Origin: Typha latifolia
Lineage: Eukaryota; Streptophyta; Magnoliopsida; Poales; Typhaceae
Direction of reading: 5' to 3'
NCBI GenBank assembly: GCA_019914945.1
Contig: CM034104.1
Location: forward strand, 560,501-624,500
Length of the DNA stretch: 64,000 bases
Made by a program: the position numbers and the translations under genes. The stretch's first letter is position 1; the number at the start of each line of letters is the position of its first letter. A model generated the notes under the pieces. The model ran no database searches. It was given only the letters and a program-made list of their open reading frames with translations, and had not been told where the DNA came from. This document shows, one piece after another, positions 13,058 to 24,182 of this stretch.

Positions 13058-14184
13058 GTTTTGGGGTACTATACTGTGATATTAACATAGATACTCTCGT
13101 TTGCTACATCTAATTTTTCTCCCCCTTCTTTTTTCTTGGATTTGAGATGAAAATTGAGTGCTTGTTTAATCCAACGATACGTATTTTGTGCAGAGGTTTA
13201 TTCACCTTCTTAGTTTCAGTGTAAATTCTTCTTTTTTGGGGTATTAAATTGAAAGAGTTTTGGTCCAAAGTAAGCAGATGCTTCGATTCCTTCTAAGATG
13301 CAGAAAGATCACAAGTTAAGAAGCAGAGTAGGAAGGAATAGAAGCTGTCAAAAACCTTGAGCTTCACAAAAGGAGCAGTTTAACATCTTAGCCTTTTGAA
13401 TAGGTTAGTTACTACTTTAAAAGACTTTGCTTTCCTTTTGTCCTGTCAGATGTTTCTTTTGATCTTTTTAAGTGCAACATTGTATATCTTGATACTCTGA
13501 CATTGTTCAACTAGGAGAGAAACTGAAAGAATTAATAAACGTTAATGGGGACATTGGCACATTGCCCTTTTGCTTTATGGATGCAACAATTCATATCACT
13601 ATTTGCTCGTGTTATTCTTCCACTAACACTGCTGGTTTCTAGAAGTATGGAAGCCCTTAATGGAGAGAATAAAAGGATGGTAGTACCCTGTTAGATTGTC
13701 CAAAAGACTTTCCATGAAAGGTCACAAGCTGCCACATTATGTAATTGTATTTGGGAAGTAATGTAAACACGAAGGAACTTTACATTGTGAAAATAAGTTA
13801 TGTATTCCAGAAGCAGTGAGATAAACCACAGATCACATATGGTGAAATTTACCACAATAACTAACAGACACCCCCTGCCCATCAGATGAAAAAAAAAACA
13901 TTAAAGAGAGATTGCAGTCAGAGGAACATTTCGATTGCCAGAAGAGGGCATAATCTTTGCAGTTAATTACTAAAAAGTGGCACAGAGTTGGAGGATTTAA
14001 TGTAAATAGGCATAATCTGTGCAAGCAAATGTAGCTATCTTAACATAATAGGGATGTGCCTTCGTCATATCAAAAGATAACGGATTCACTAACTAGTCTG
14101 CACCACCAACAGCTAGTTGATTCAAAAGGGAGAACTTCCAAAACGTCTCATAAACTCTGCCAAGTACAGACCGGCATTTCCACC
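13058..14184. other. Intergenic region between convergent SMR and SelH-like genes
   Basis: AT-rich spacer with the 3' ends of both neighbours. ORFs of 60-70 codons on either strand have no recognisable features. Nothing else seen. Confidence 0.6.
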
Positions 14185-16391
14185 TTACGTAATTTTCTTC
14201 ACGACGTCATTGATGACTTCATCCATATCGAGTTTCTTCATCGGTGTGAATGGTCGTGGCATATTCTGTAAGAAATCAAGCATACATGTTAAAATTGAGG
14301 AAATACTCTTCATAATAAAGTAATGACCTGGTCAACTTCAAAACATTTGGCCGGAACATTTGGAAATCTAAAAGCAATCTGGGTAAAACATCAGCTACTT
14401 GAGATTTTAATACTGTTGCAATATACGACGACAAAATATGCCCAAATGGATGACTAATCAGAAGTCGTTCACGACTCTATGCAACATAAAATTCTCTTAG
14501 GGCTACTCTTTGGTCCTGCATTTAGAAATGCATCTGTGCAGCTGGACATGCAAATTTATTCTTTGGAGCATTTTTTACCAGCACCTCACTTATAACTAAT
14601 CTTACTCCAAAATATGGAAAGAGAAGTGGAGGATGGTGACCAGTGGCAAGAGAAAAACATAGCAACAACAGGGTGCCAATTAACATGCAACAAAATTAAT
14701 CCTTTCTGCCAGGCATCCATTCTAAGACTGTTCAGTTCAGTAAGAAATTGATGATGTACTAAAATACCAGAAAGGGGTATTTCAGAAAACATTTTATCAC
14801 TTTACCATAAGAGAATTACCAGTAGTGAGACAAAAACTTCACCGCCTTCCTCACGTATCTCAAAGCATCCTCTACGTGGCTGAGAATGAAAAACCATCTA
14901 TACCAGTTAACGAAGGAGAAAGATAAACACAAAAGAGGCATAATTATAAATTCCTTTTGCATGAAAATTATGAATTCATAAAAGTATTTCTATACAAAAA
15001 AAGGTCATTATGTTTGAATAGCTATTTACTTACATAACTTGCATCACTTAGCTCATAAGCATACAAAGGTGTAGTAATTGCATTTTGTAACACTGACCTG
15101 CACAGCTGCAAATTAACTAATATCTCATTGTTTTGACATTGCTGACATATAGACACTGCTGAATAATCTGGACACTTAAAAGTTTACTAAACTCTATATA
15201 CTATACAACATCATAGAGAAGATAATTTTATTGTAATTATACCATTTGACTGAAAATTGCACTTTAGACACCTCCGGTGTATAGGCTACACAAGGGCTAG
15301 CCATCCCGATAAATAAGTTAGACAACTAAGTCAACTCTCCCATAAAACGGACCTCAACAAACCTAAACCATACGGATATGACACTCCATTGGAAAATCCA
15401 CCAAATATCAATCCTAATTTCCATGAGGAGAATCAAACCTCTAACATGAATTAGTATGACAACCACTGAACTACAGTGCTAGCTTACACCAATAGAACAA
15501 TTAACAACAGTTGGATACTTTGTAAAATCTAAAGTGGCTAAAATGTTGAATTAGAATGGAAATAAGTACAGAGCGAAAAATCATAATCTGCTTGCTTATT
15601 TAAATTCGAAGCCTATAGGATATTAGCAACTGCCAAAAGTGACATATTAACTTCCAGGTAAACTTTAAGCATATGGTGCAAGAAGACAAATTAGGCCAAC
15701 TAAATGATATTTCACAGCAAAGCCTGCACATTCCCAGTTCAACATACCTTCTCAGGATTGATGTGTACAGTAACACCAGGGACAGCACTTTCCAATCCTT
15801 CTTTCACTTTGATGGCCCTTGTCTTGAATGAATTGCATTGCTTGCTAAACATTGCAGATAATAAAAGATGCAAATAAACAATCAGCAGAAGGATCCCTAG
15901 AATTGAAAAGAAGTACAAAATTACTCTCATTACTTAAGGCAGAGTATAACATGCAATCATTGTATCAGAGGATAATTTGAAGGCATTATGTACAAGAAGC
16001 GCCATAAAAAAAATCCACCTTTATTCTTGTGTCAATTGCAAAACCTAGTAACATCACCATAAACCCTAGATGTTGCTACAAGAAGAAATACTTACCATGC
16101 CTCGATGACGACGGACTTGGACGAGATCCCGTCGGCGGCAGCGATGGTGACGGTGGCTGCAGCGTCGGCGTCGGCGTCGGACGGCGCAGCATCCGACGCT
16201 CCGTTGGAGGAGGCCTTGAGCCTGCCCTTTTCCTTCGTTTCATCGGCACCCTCCACCGCCACTTTTACCTTCTTGGACGACGCCCTAGCCGGCAACGGCG
16301 GCGGAACCACCCGCTTTCCGGCGGTTGCGCTGCGTGTCCTCCTCGGCGACGAGGGCGGCACCGGATCCTTCGCCTTCCTCTTCGGGGCCAT
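14185..16391 (-). CDS. Selenoprotein-H-like protein (Cys form)
   Basis: Four exons on the minus strand: 16391-16096, 15844-15748, 14879-14820 and 14265-14185, encoding about 177 residues. The basic, Ala/Pro-rich N-terminus MAPKRKAKDPVPPSSPRRTR resembles a nuclear localisation region and is about 95 residues long. The thioredoxin-like Rdx domain follows: VVIEACKQCNSFKTRAIKVK across exon 1/2, PGVTVHINPEK, PRRGCFEIREEGGEVFVSLL and NMPRPFTPMKKLDMDEVIND. The redox motif is CKQC. In animal SelH the second Cys is selenocysteine; land plants lack selenoproteins and use Cys, as here. Relatives are annotated as 'selenium binding' or SelH-like and are thought to be nuclear redox proteins. The ATG at 16391 is used because the codon two triplets upstream is GTG. 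Introns 2 and 3 are long; intron 2 carries a SINE-like insertion. Confidence 0.9.
15256..15487 (-). mobile_element. Probable tRNA-derived SINE in the SelH-like intron 2
   Basis: Read on the minus strand from about 15487, the sequence begins gctagcactgtagttcagtg and continues with a tRNA-like A box (tagttcagtgg). A tRNA-like B box (ggtttgattct) lies about 34 bases later. About 170 bases of unrelated tail follow. This spacing and order are typical of the RNA polymerase III head of plant SINEs. It lies wholly within an intron. No clear target-site duplication was found by eye, so the ends are approximate. A decayed tRNA gene is the alternative. Confidence 0.45.
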
Positions 16392-17849
16392 CGCCACTAC
16401 TTCTCACCTTACTCTCTAAACGAAACGTCTCAATTCTCAAGTAAGCAGAGCCACACTACGGATGGAGAGAGATAGGGGAAGAGGATTTCCCGCCATATTT
16501 TATCTCACCGGTGGTGAGAATAGGCGATGGAACTCCTACCTTCTATCACGTGAGATGAGAGTACAGGGATAGCAAATTTTAGTGGTTCAAATAGTAAAAG
16601 GTGAGCCTGAGAAAAATATCTAGTAATGGAACGTCACGTCTAATACTCTGATATGACTTACTTTAAAATTGATTTGGATCGTAACCCAACCCCAAAAGCC
16701 CAATGGGCCGGGTAAAAAGACAGTTCGGCTCACCTACAATAATACCACATTATTCCTAATAGCATACATAGTATTTAAAAAAAATTAAATTTTTTTACTA
16801 AAACACCCTACCATATAAATATTTTGAGCTATTTTAGTTTTCTAAAATAGAGAGCAGTAGTCAGTACTATCAATTCATGGTTTCAGTACCTTTTCTAATT
16901 TCAAGGAATGGTTTCAGTACCTACTAGTGTCCAGAGTTATACATATTGAAGGTGACAGCTCCAGATATTTTTCAGGTCATCCCTGTGATCAGATGACACC
17001 TGTGCTATAATAATAGAGAAGATGATGGGCATTGTTAGCATCTTCTCCTCAATCTCAATCTTATCACAAGTTTACTGGCCAACCACCAAAGCAAGATTGA
17101 TACTCTTACTTACCATACCATATTATGATTCTTCTTGACTTTCCCTCTGCAACTAACGGGCAGTGACAACACTTTGTCGCTGCATTTGGCTCTCTGGTGA
17201 TCAAAAGAAAATATTTTTTCAGGACAGGTTAAGGGAGGTGGTAGTTGGAAAGCTGCTTAGCTTATTTAGAGGGCACTGTCAAGTGCCAAGAGACGTCCCT
17301 GAGATGAAGGACAAGAAGCTATTCTCTCTTTTCCAAATACAATTACAGTTCTTTGCTTTCCTAGTCTTTTTTTTTTTTTCTCAGGAACAAATGAACTGAG
17401 GCCAAGTCACACATATCAGACAAATTGCTGGGCATATTATACAGTACTATTAGAAAGAAAATGGAGCCCGACACCATATTTAATTATAATAGAAAGTGAC
17501 ATGAGATATAAAAGTTGAGAATCCTGCAGCCTTCTGTCTGTAATTCTTCAATCATGAATTAGAAGTTCATATCATTGTTGATGCTTGAAAGAGAGAGGAT
17601 ACGTTGAATGGGATTTCAGAAATTTTGCCAAAATGCTAGCACTCAGATATCTCTATACAATTTAAAGTTTCTATACAGGAGAGGTGACAACTTTACTATT
17701 TCTAATTACAGGCTTTATGCTTGATCATGACATAATACAGTACTATTTGAAAAACTGCATGGTGCTCTCAGATCTATACAAGAATGGGACCCGGTATACA
17801 CAGATCACCTGTACTAAGATAATGATAACCATATGATGGATTTTGAATC
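16392..17849. other. Intergenic region between SelH-like and XBAT31-like genes
   Basis: Contains the promoter and 5' leader of the SelH-like gene on its left and the 3' flank of the XBAT31-like gene on its right. The middle is AT-rich. A 78-codon ORF at 17163-17399 (+) has no family resemblance. No element was recognised. Confidence 0.6.
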
Positions 17850-20342
17850 TCAGGGCTTATCGCAGCTATGACCTAGTTTTAGTTTGCCGCGGGAACTGAT
17901 CTTCCCAAGTGAGCTCATAGCTGAAGACAAGCTTTTGAAACTGCTACTTGCTTCGCTGAAGTTCTGAAACTTACTGGATTTCCTCGCCTTCAAGTAGCCC
18001 TTGTCTTGCCCCTCGCTTTTGCTCTTGGCAACCACCAATCCTGCGATGTTGCATCGGCAAAATGGACATATTGGGGCTGGTGAACACAAATTTACAGGGT
18101 TGGGCTTCTTGTGGCAACACAGGGCCAACGTACAGTGAGCACACATCTGGTGTCCACAGTCTCGGACTTCAATGGTGCAAACTTGGTCGAAGCAGATGCA
18201 GCAGAGCTCTGTGTCACTTGCCTGCAAGAGCACTCACGATGAATCGTTTTAAAATAAAATTACATTAAGAATCATATCAACATATATCTAGGTCCTAATT
18301 TTTTTCCCAAAGTGAAATCAGAAACTCTAGATACCACTAGAAGGAAAGCAACTACAGGGAGTAGTCAGACATTATGTCTGCACTACCAGAATAAACTTCA
18401 ATCAAGTTGGATGAGTAAATTGGTATGATAGTAAAAAACATGCAATCTTCTCCATATATTTTCTTCATAATTTATTCTGTGTCTAGATAGGAATACTAGA
18501 ATTAAGAGGATTATAGTATGATTTTTGTCAATTTAATAAGCAGCCTACACAAAGAATGGAGTACCTCAGAGACATCATCACCAATTCCAGCATCTGAATG
18601 GACAGGGGATGGCAATGAATACTTTGTCCCTTTCAAGATGTTCTTCTCTCTTTCCCTGTTGGCAGCCATCAGAGCTCTCTCTAAGAGAGTCTTGGCTTCT
18701 AGATTGAGTTCACTGATGCATTTCAGTGGAGAAGGCCAAACTAGAGGCTCTGGTGACAATGGGTTCAAGAGAGTCGCACATGCTCCACGATTTCTCTGGA
18801 GTGCAACATCATAGGGTAATCTACTGCAGATACCATATAATATGGCAGTTCAGTCTCATGCAACTTCTATGATGTATTGATGTATACATGATAACAATTA
18901 ACTGTGAATGGTGCACAAAAAGAAGCATAACATAAACTAGACGAATCCATAAGAATACAGTAATGAAAACACAATCAAGAATCCAGGAACTTTATTGAAA
19001 CAAAGGTTCCAAATAAACCCAAAAACAGAACCAGGAAAAGGAAAATGTTTAGAATGCTGTAAACTGTTACAAATAGTGAACTAGATAGAAGTGTAGAGAG
19101 AGAACTAGATAGAACTAATCGAGTTCCTTATTTCCTTTCTCCAGTTATAAAAGATGTTAATGGCATTATTGGTGCTTACCCAGATGAATCTTTTTGTTTC
19201 CGATCAGCTCCCCAAGCTAAGAGATTCCGAATGCTATCCAGGCATCCCTTGCGAGCTGCCAAGTGAAGAGGGCTGCTCCCCTGATAGCTGCAATTTAGAC
19301 TCTGTTACTCTAATACCAATAGTCACTTCCTCCATATTCAAAAGGAACATCTTACGTTCTAAATTTACCTAAATTTATCAGTTAAAGCACAGGCAAGAGC
19401 CCCATTATCCAGGAGTATATGAACACACTCAGGCTTTCCTTGTTTTGCAGCAAGGTGTAAAGGTGTCGCTCCACTACCATCTCTAATATTCACAAAACGG
19501 CTAAATCCCCTACCAATGACAATACCAAATTATCCATAGCTACTTGGATAAAGTTAGAAGCTACAAAAAACTTGACAATCCAGATCTCATCAGTACCCAC
19601 CATGAATCAGCTATCTGGTTGGAACGTGCAGCCACTAACATCAGTTGCAAGCAATCTGAATGGCCGTAATATGCAGCATAATGCAAGCAAGTTCTTGCAT
19701 GAGGCGAATCAAATATCAACATCTAGTCCAATTATAGGTAACAATTAGTGTAGGCAAACATCATAGAAAAAAAAAAGAACTGGTGAGAAACGAGGCTTGC
19801 GTACAGTTGCGCCAGCTTGGAGGAGCTTCTGCATGCAGGCAATTCTCCCATTCATTGCAGCCAACATTAGCGGAGTCTTCACCAATTCCAAAAAGATCAG
19901 ATTTTTCGAAACTAAAAGTTCCTTAACAATTAAAAAGAATTAAAAAGAAGCAAACTTGTGCAATTGCCTTACTTTTTTATGCCTGTTGAGGACATCAGGG
20001 TGGAGGGATCGATCCAGAATCACGGAAAGGACCTGAAAATGAACCAAACCGAGAAGACCCAAATCGTCGAACTCAATCAAATAAATAAATTCTCCATAAA
20101 TCGCGCAAATTTGAGAAACTAACGAGAACCCATTTGATGGAGGAGGCAAAAGAGCACACCTCGAGCCGCCCATTGGCGGCCGCGATGTGGAGAGGTGATT
20201 GGCGATTGAAGCGGGTGGTTCGTTGGGGAACACTGGACTCCTTTCTCAAAAAACTCTCCACGGTTTCCAAATCGCCGGTCTTTACGGCCTTGAAGAACTC
20301 CTGCTCGTGGCTCGAGGATCTACAACTCTGACCCTGACCCAT
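17850..20342 (-). CDS. Ankyrin-repeat RING E3 ubiquitin ligase, XBAT31 type
   Basis: Eight exons on the minus strand: 20342-20160, 20032-19973, 19876-19805, 19722-19601, 19509-19369, 19287-19180, 18823-18565 and 18221-17850, giving about 438 residues. The N-terminus MGQGQSCRSS offers a myristoylation-type Gly-2. Ankyrin repeats fill about residues 45-245 (SPLHIAAANGRLE, TPLMLAAMNGRIAC, RTCLHYAAYYGHSDC, ATPLHLAAKQGKPEC, SPLHLAARKGCLDS). The family block PLVWPSPLKCISELN and an Arg-rich helix follow. A RING-HC finger starts near residue 322 (CCICFDQVCTIEVRDCGHQM, then CPFCRC). Arabidopsis XBAT31 and rice XBOS relatives have the same order and act as E3 ligases. The substrate is not predictable from sequence. 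Exon phases close exactly at every junction. The very C-terminus is Ser/Lys-rich and variable. Confidence 0.93.
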
Positions 20343-21184
20343 TTCGCCGTCCTCCCCTCCGTTTCCGGCCTCACCTTTCGTGCGCTGCGAGTGGAGGACG
20401 GTGGTGGGAAGCGAAGAAGAAGAAGAAGAAGAAGAAGAAGAGGTGAACGGAATTGGTGGTATCGCGAGTTGGAATAAAGGACGGGGAGGGGTTTAGAATT
20501 AGAAGGTTTTTTAGGGGGGTTGGATTTGATTAAACCCGTTGAGCACTTGTCTCGGGGCCCATTTTGGTCGTTCGGTACGGTAGGTAAACGTGGATGGTGG
20601 AGAAAGTGGTGTTATCGGTGGTTACTATCAAAGTTTGATGTAATAATTTTTTTTTATGTATCAAAATTATTCTTAAAAGATAGGGATATCTTGATAAACT
20701 CTGTCTACTAATTTTGACTCCGATAAGAAGGTGGATACGGATAACTATAGTCTAAGACTTGTCCACATTTTATACAAACTTATCTAGCCCAATAGCCCGC
20801 CCAAGCTTGCATCCTCATCCCTGGTATTTATAGTCCAGGCCCAAGTCAGGGCCTGCTAGAGTCCGATGCTGACACGTGGACTTCAGTATCTGTGTGACCT
20901 AGTGTCGAATGCGATCGCGTCTACCTATTTAAGATTTCTTCCCCCAGGCCCAGGGTTCTTCGGCGGCGCCAACGCTAGGGTTTGTTCTACTCGTCGCGTT
21001 TAAGGTAAGCAGCGAGCGGAATCCCTCTCTCGAATCCTATCCTAGTTTGGTTCTTGTGCTTCCCTCTAATCGAAGGATTGCATTTCTGTTCCCTCTCGTT
21101 TTGGATCGTATCTTTGCTGCTTGGCGAGATCTGATGCGGGTTTGATATCTATTTCTTGTGAATTTGCAGTAGATCGACGTTGTA
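20343..21184. promoter_or_regulatory. Shared promoter region of XBAT31-like and eL36 genes
   Basis: The two genes are head to head with about 840 bases between start codons. On the eL36 side there are several GGCCCA/AGCCCA elements (20556-20561, 20786-20791, 20838-20843) that match plant site II motifs, and a telo-box CTAGGGTTT at 20975-20983. Site II plus telo-box is the usual pairing in plant ribosomal-protein promoters. No strong TATA box is near. A GTAAG at about 21005 and an AG shortly before the ATG suggest an intron in the eL36 5' leader (inference). A GAA run at about 20415-20440 lies in the XBAT31-like leader. Confidence 0.6.
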
Positions 21185-23219
21185 ATGGCTCCTTCGCAGC
21201 CGAACACTGGCCTCTTCGTTGGGCTCAACAAGGGGCACATAGTTACCAAGCGTGAGCTCCCACCTCGCCCTTCCAGTAGAAAAGGGGTACAAGATAACAT
21301 CTCCATTCTTGTTTACTTGGGATTCTTGTTAAATTTCCTTGCGTGGTTGGTCTAAACTTGGATTTTTGTGGGTTATTAGAAAACCAGCAAAAGGGTGCAT
21401 TTTGTGAGGAACTTAATTAGGGAGGTCGCTGGCTTTGCTCCTTATGAGAAGCGGATTACTGAGCTTTTGAAGGTTGGAAAGGATAAGCGAGCTCTGAAGG
21501 TGGCAAAGAGAAAGCTTGGTACTCATAAGAGAGCGAAGAAGAAGCGTGAGGAGATGGCTAACGTTCTCAGGAAGATGAGGTTGGTTTTCGTTCTTATGTT
21601 GGATATATATATCTTGATACATGTTTTATTGTTATAGTTATTACTTCTCTTAATGCAATAAGAGGATGTTTGAATTTTTTAATGGAGTCTAAAACTTTAG
21701 GGACTAATTATGGAGGAGAATCTAGAGAATGTCAATTATAGCACTACGATCAATTCATTATTGCAACTCATATTAAATTCTTTAGTGGGGCAAACGATAT
21801 CTTGCAAATATCTCAGCATCAGCATTGTGGGCTTAAAAAGTTAAACTTGCCAGGCGACAATATATTTGCTTTATTATCAGTTTATCACTTCTTTACAGAG
21901 ATAAATGCCTTACTTTATATATAATTAATGTGCAAGAAAATATTTTTGTGTAACTTGTGTTTGGTTTGTGCACAAGGAGTACTTATTCATTAGTTAGGTC
22001 TCTCTTATTTACATTTTACAGTCATATACTCATACAAATTTTGGTCCAGCATTGTATTACTTAAATCATATAACAATTATATATAAAATCTTATTAAAGA
22101 TGAGGAGTATGATAAAGCTATGCATATTTTGTAAGTAAAATTTTTATTACAATTAACATATTTATTTACAATTTAGTAATCAAATACAAATTTTTATATA
22201 AATTCATACAAGTTAATCATTACATTTTATGAATAAAGTTATAAATGTATCTAATTTACCTGTAAGAGGTATGTATAAAATTATTCTTAAAATTTTTTAT
22301 GCACAAATCAAATGACATCTTAGTATGTTGTGGTAACTGTGGAAAAGAAATAGAAAATTCATAATTCGCATTTCTGTGCAATATTTCAGGTTCCGAATAT
22401 CCTATGCCACATCCTTTTTAAAATTCTCAACTTTGGAATTCAATAGTTGGTGAAGCTTCAGTTTTGGTTTTAGTTTTGCTGTTCCTCTATTATTATTTTT
22501 TTAACTTCAAAAGTAACTGTGAGATAAGCAAGGATTAGGATGTGGCTGTGGAGTTGAATTTTTATTCTATTGTGTAAAATGTCATATTTGCCATGCCAAA
22601 CTTCTGCAAAAATTGTAGCTTGGGCATGCCCAACTGTGCGATGACATTTCGCTGCACTGCTTGTTAGAGAATGGTTACCCTAGTTAACTAAAAGTAGTTT
22701 GGCATTTCATGGTTTGCAAAGTTTGTCCTGTTGCTAGTTAATTAGCATAATAATTAGTTAGCACTTAGATTAGAAGATCTTTAGAAATGATGGATATTTT
22801 ACCTTTTTCTTTAATCAAGTACATGGGCCTCCAAGGAGGAGAATGAGCTCAGTTCCTAAAGAGGATGACTGTAATAAGCTCTATGACCTGGTAAAGAGTG
22901 TGCCTGAAGAGATGTAAGACAACATCTAATTTTGTGGTCCATGATAGCTGTGGGGAACATCTCAATTGTAGACTTGCAGCATCTAATTTGTTGCTTCATA
23001 TTTATATAGAAATGACTTGATGAGATGAAACATTTTGACTGTTGAAGTGTTACACCTCTGATATCTTGTGGTGTTATCATGTTTCATTCTTCTAGTGCTA
23101 GTGCATGACCACTACAAAGATCGTCTTTTGCTATTCTGCTTTGCTGCATTTGAGGTGAAAACTAACATTATTTCCATGTGATCTGCAGATCTGCTGGAGT
23201 TTCTGAGAAGAAGAAATGA
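21185..23219 (+). CDS. RPL36: 60S ribosomal protein eL36
   Basis: Three coding exons, 21185-21286, 21380-21579 and 23189-23219, give 110 residues, the standard length. The protein starts [20 protein letters not shown] and continues with [40 protein letters not shown] and a short last exon ending SAGVSEKKK. It is a structural protein of the large cytosolic ribosomal subunit. The last exon holds only ten codons, beyond a 1.6-kb AT-rich intron, so simple ORF finding misses it. The upstream telo-box and site II elements fit coordinate expression with other ribosomal-protein genes. The identification is secure. Confidence 0.97.
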
Positions 23220-24182
23220 AGACCTTCTAGTCCTTGATATGATTATTTTAGGAACGTTGAGACTAGATTACTCAATTTTGTCTCGAATGAGCATATCCAA
23301 GACGTTATTGCTTTCCTATCCTCCTAAATCGTCAAGAGGGTCCAAACTTTTTTGTGCTCGTCTTTGTCGCAAACTTATTATCTTTAGAATATTATAGTTT
23401 TGGCTTGCGGTATCCCTTTTTCAAGCAGATAGTGTGGTTCATCATTTTTTGTGGTTCTACTTTCGTAATTTTTGTTAGTGTCTAATTATTGGGTTATCTT
23501 AAAACCACATACTATGGGGGTAGTCGAATGCTCCAAATATTATCTGTGATGCTTACTCATTATGTTCTTTTAAGTGTGTTGTCTTTTGTTTACTCATTAT
23601 GCCCACAATGGGCATTGCTCGGGGGACAAAGACATACTAACAAACACTTTAATTGCCTCCACTAAACTGCAACTAAACATTTTCAAAAAAGAAAAAAAAA
23701 ATTTCAGTTGTATTCAGATGTAATTTTAAGGAGAAATTTATGACTTTAGTGGAACTTGAAATTTATGCTTTTCCTGTCCTCTCTAAATAAATTTATCAGT
23801 ATCTCTTTTCTGGGTCATTTAGATTTGTTGGGTAGTAGTTAGTAGGCCAACAACTTCATTACTACCTGAAGTCAACTTGCATATCTAAACACTCAAATCT
23901 ATTAAAATAAGATTTGTAAATGTATAACAATGGCATTTAAATTTGGTAATTTGAAAAGATTTAAGTACAAAAATTAAGCTAATGACCAACGTACGCTTCT
24001 TATAAAAAAATTTGTTGTGAAACAGACAAACAGTAGACCAAGGTACTAAACGAACATCGACAAAAGAAGAAAAGGAAATTCTCAAAACAAAAATTGAGAG
24101 AAATCCAAACTGCACGCAAAGCGCAGAGAAGACCAACTCATAGCACCTAATCTTCTACTCTCTCCTTCAACTTTGGTGAGCG
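23220..24182. other. Intergenic region between eL36 and U-box genes
   Basis: 3' flank of eL36 and upstream region of the U-box gene. AT-rich, with no recognised element and no credible ORF. Confidence 0.6.

Noticed and set aside
16392..16397. Start of the SelH-like gene two codons further upstream
   Set aside because: That codon is GTG on the minus strand; the first ATG is at 16391.
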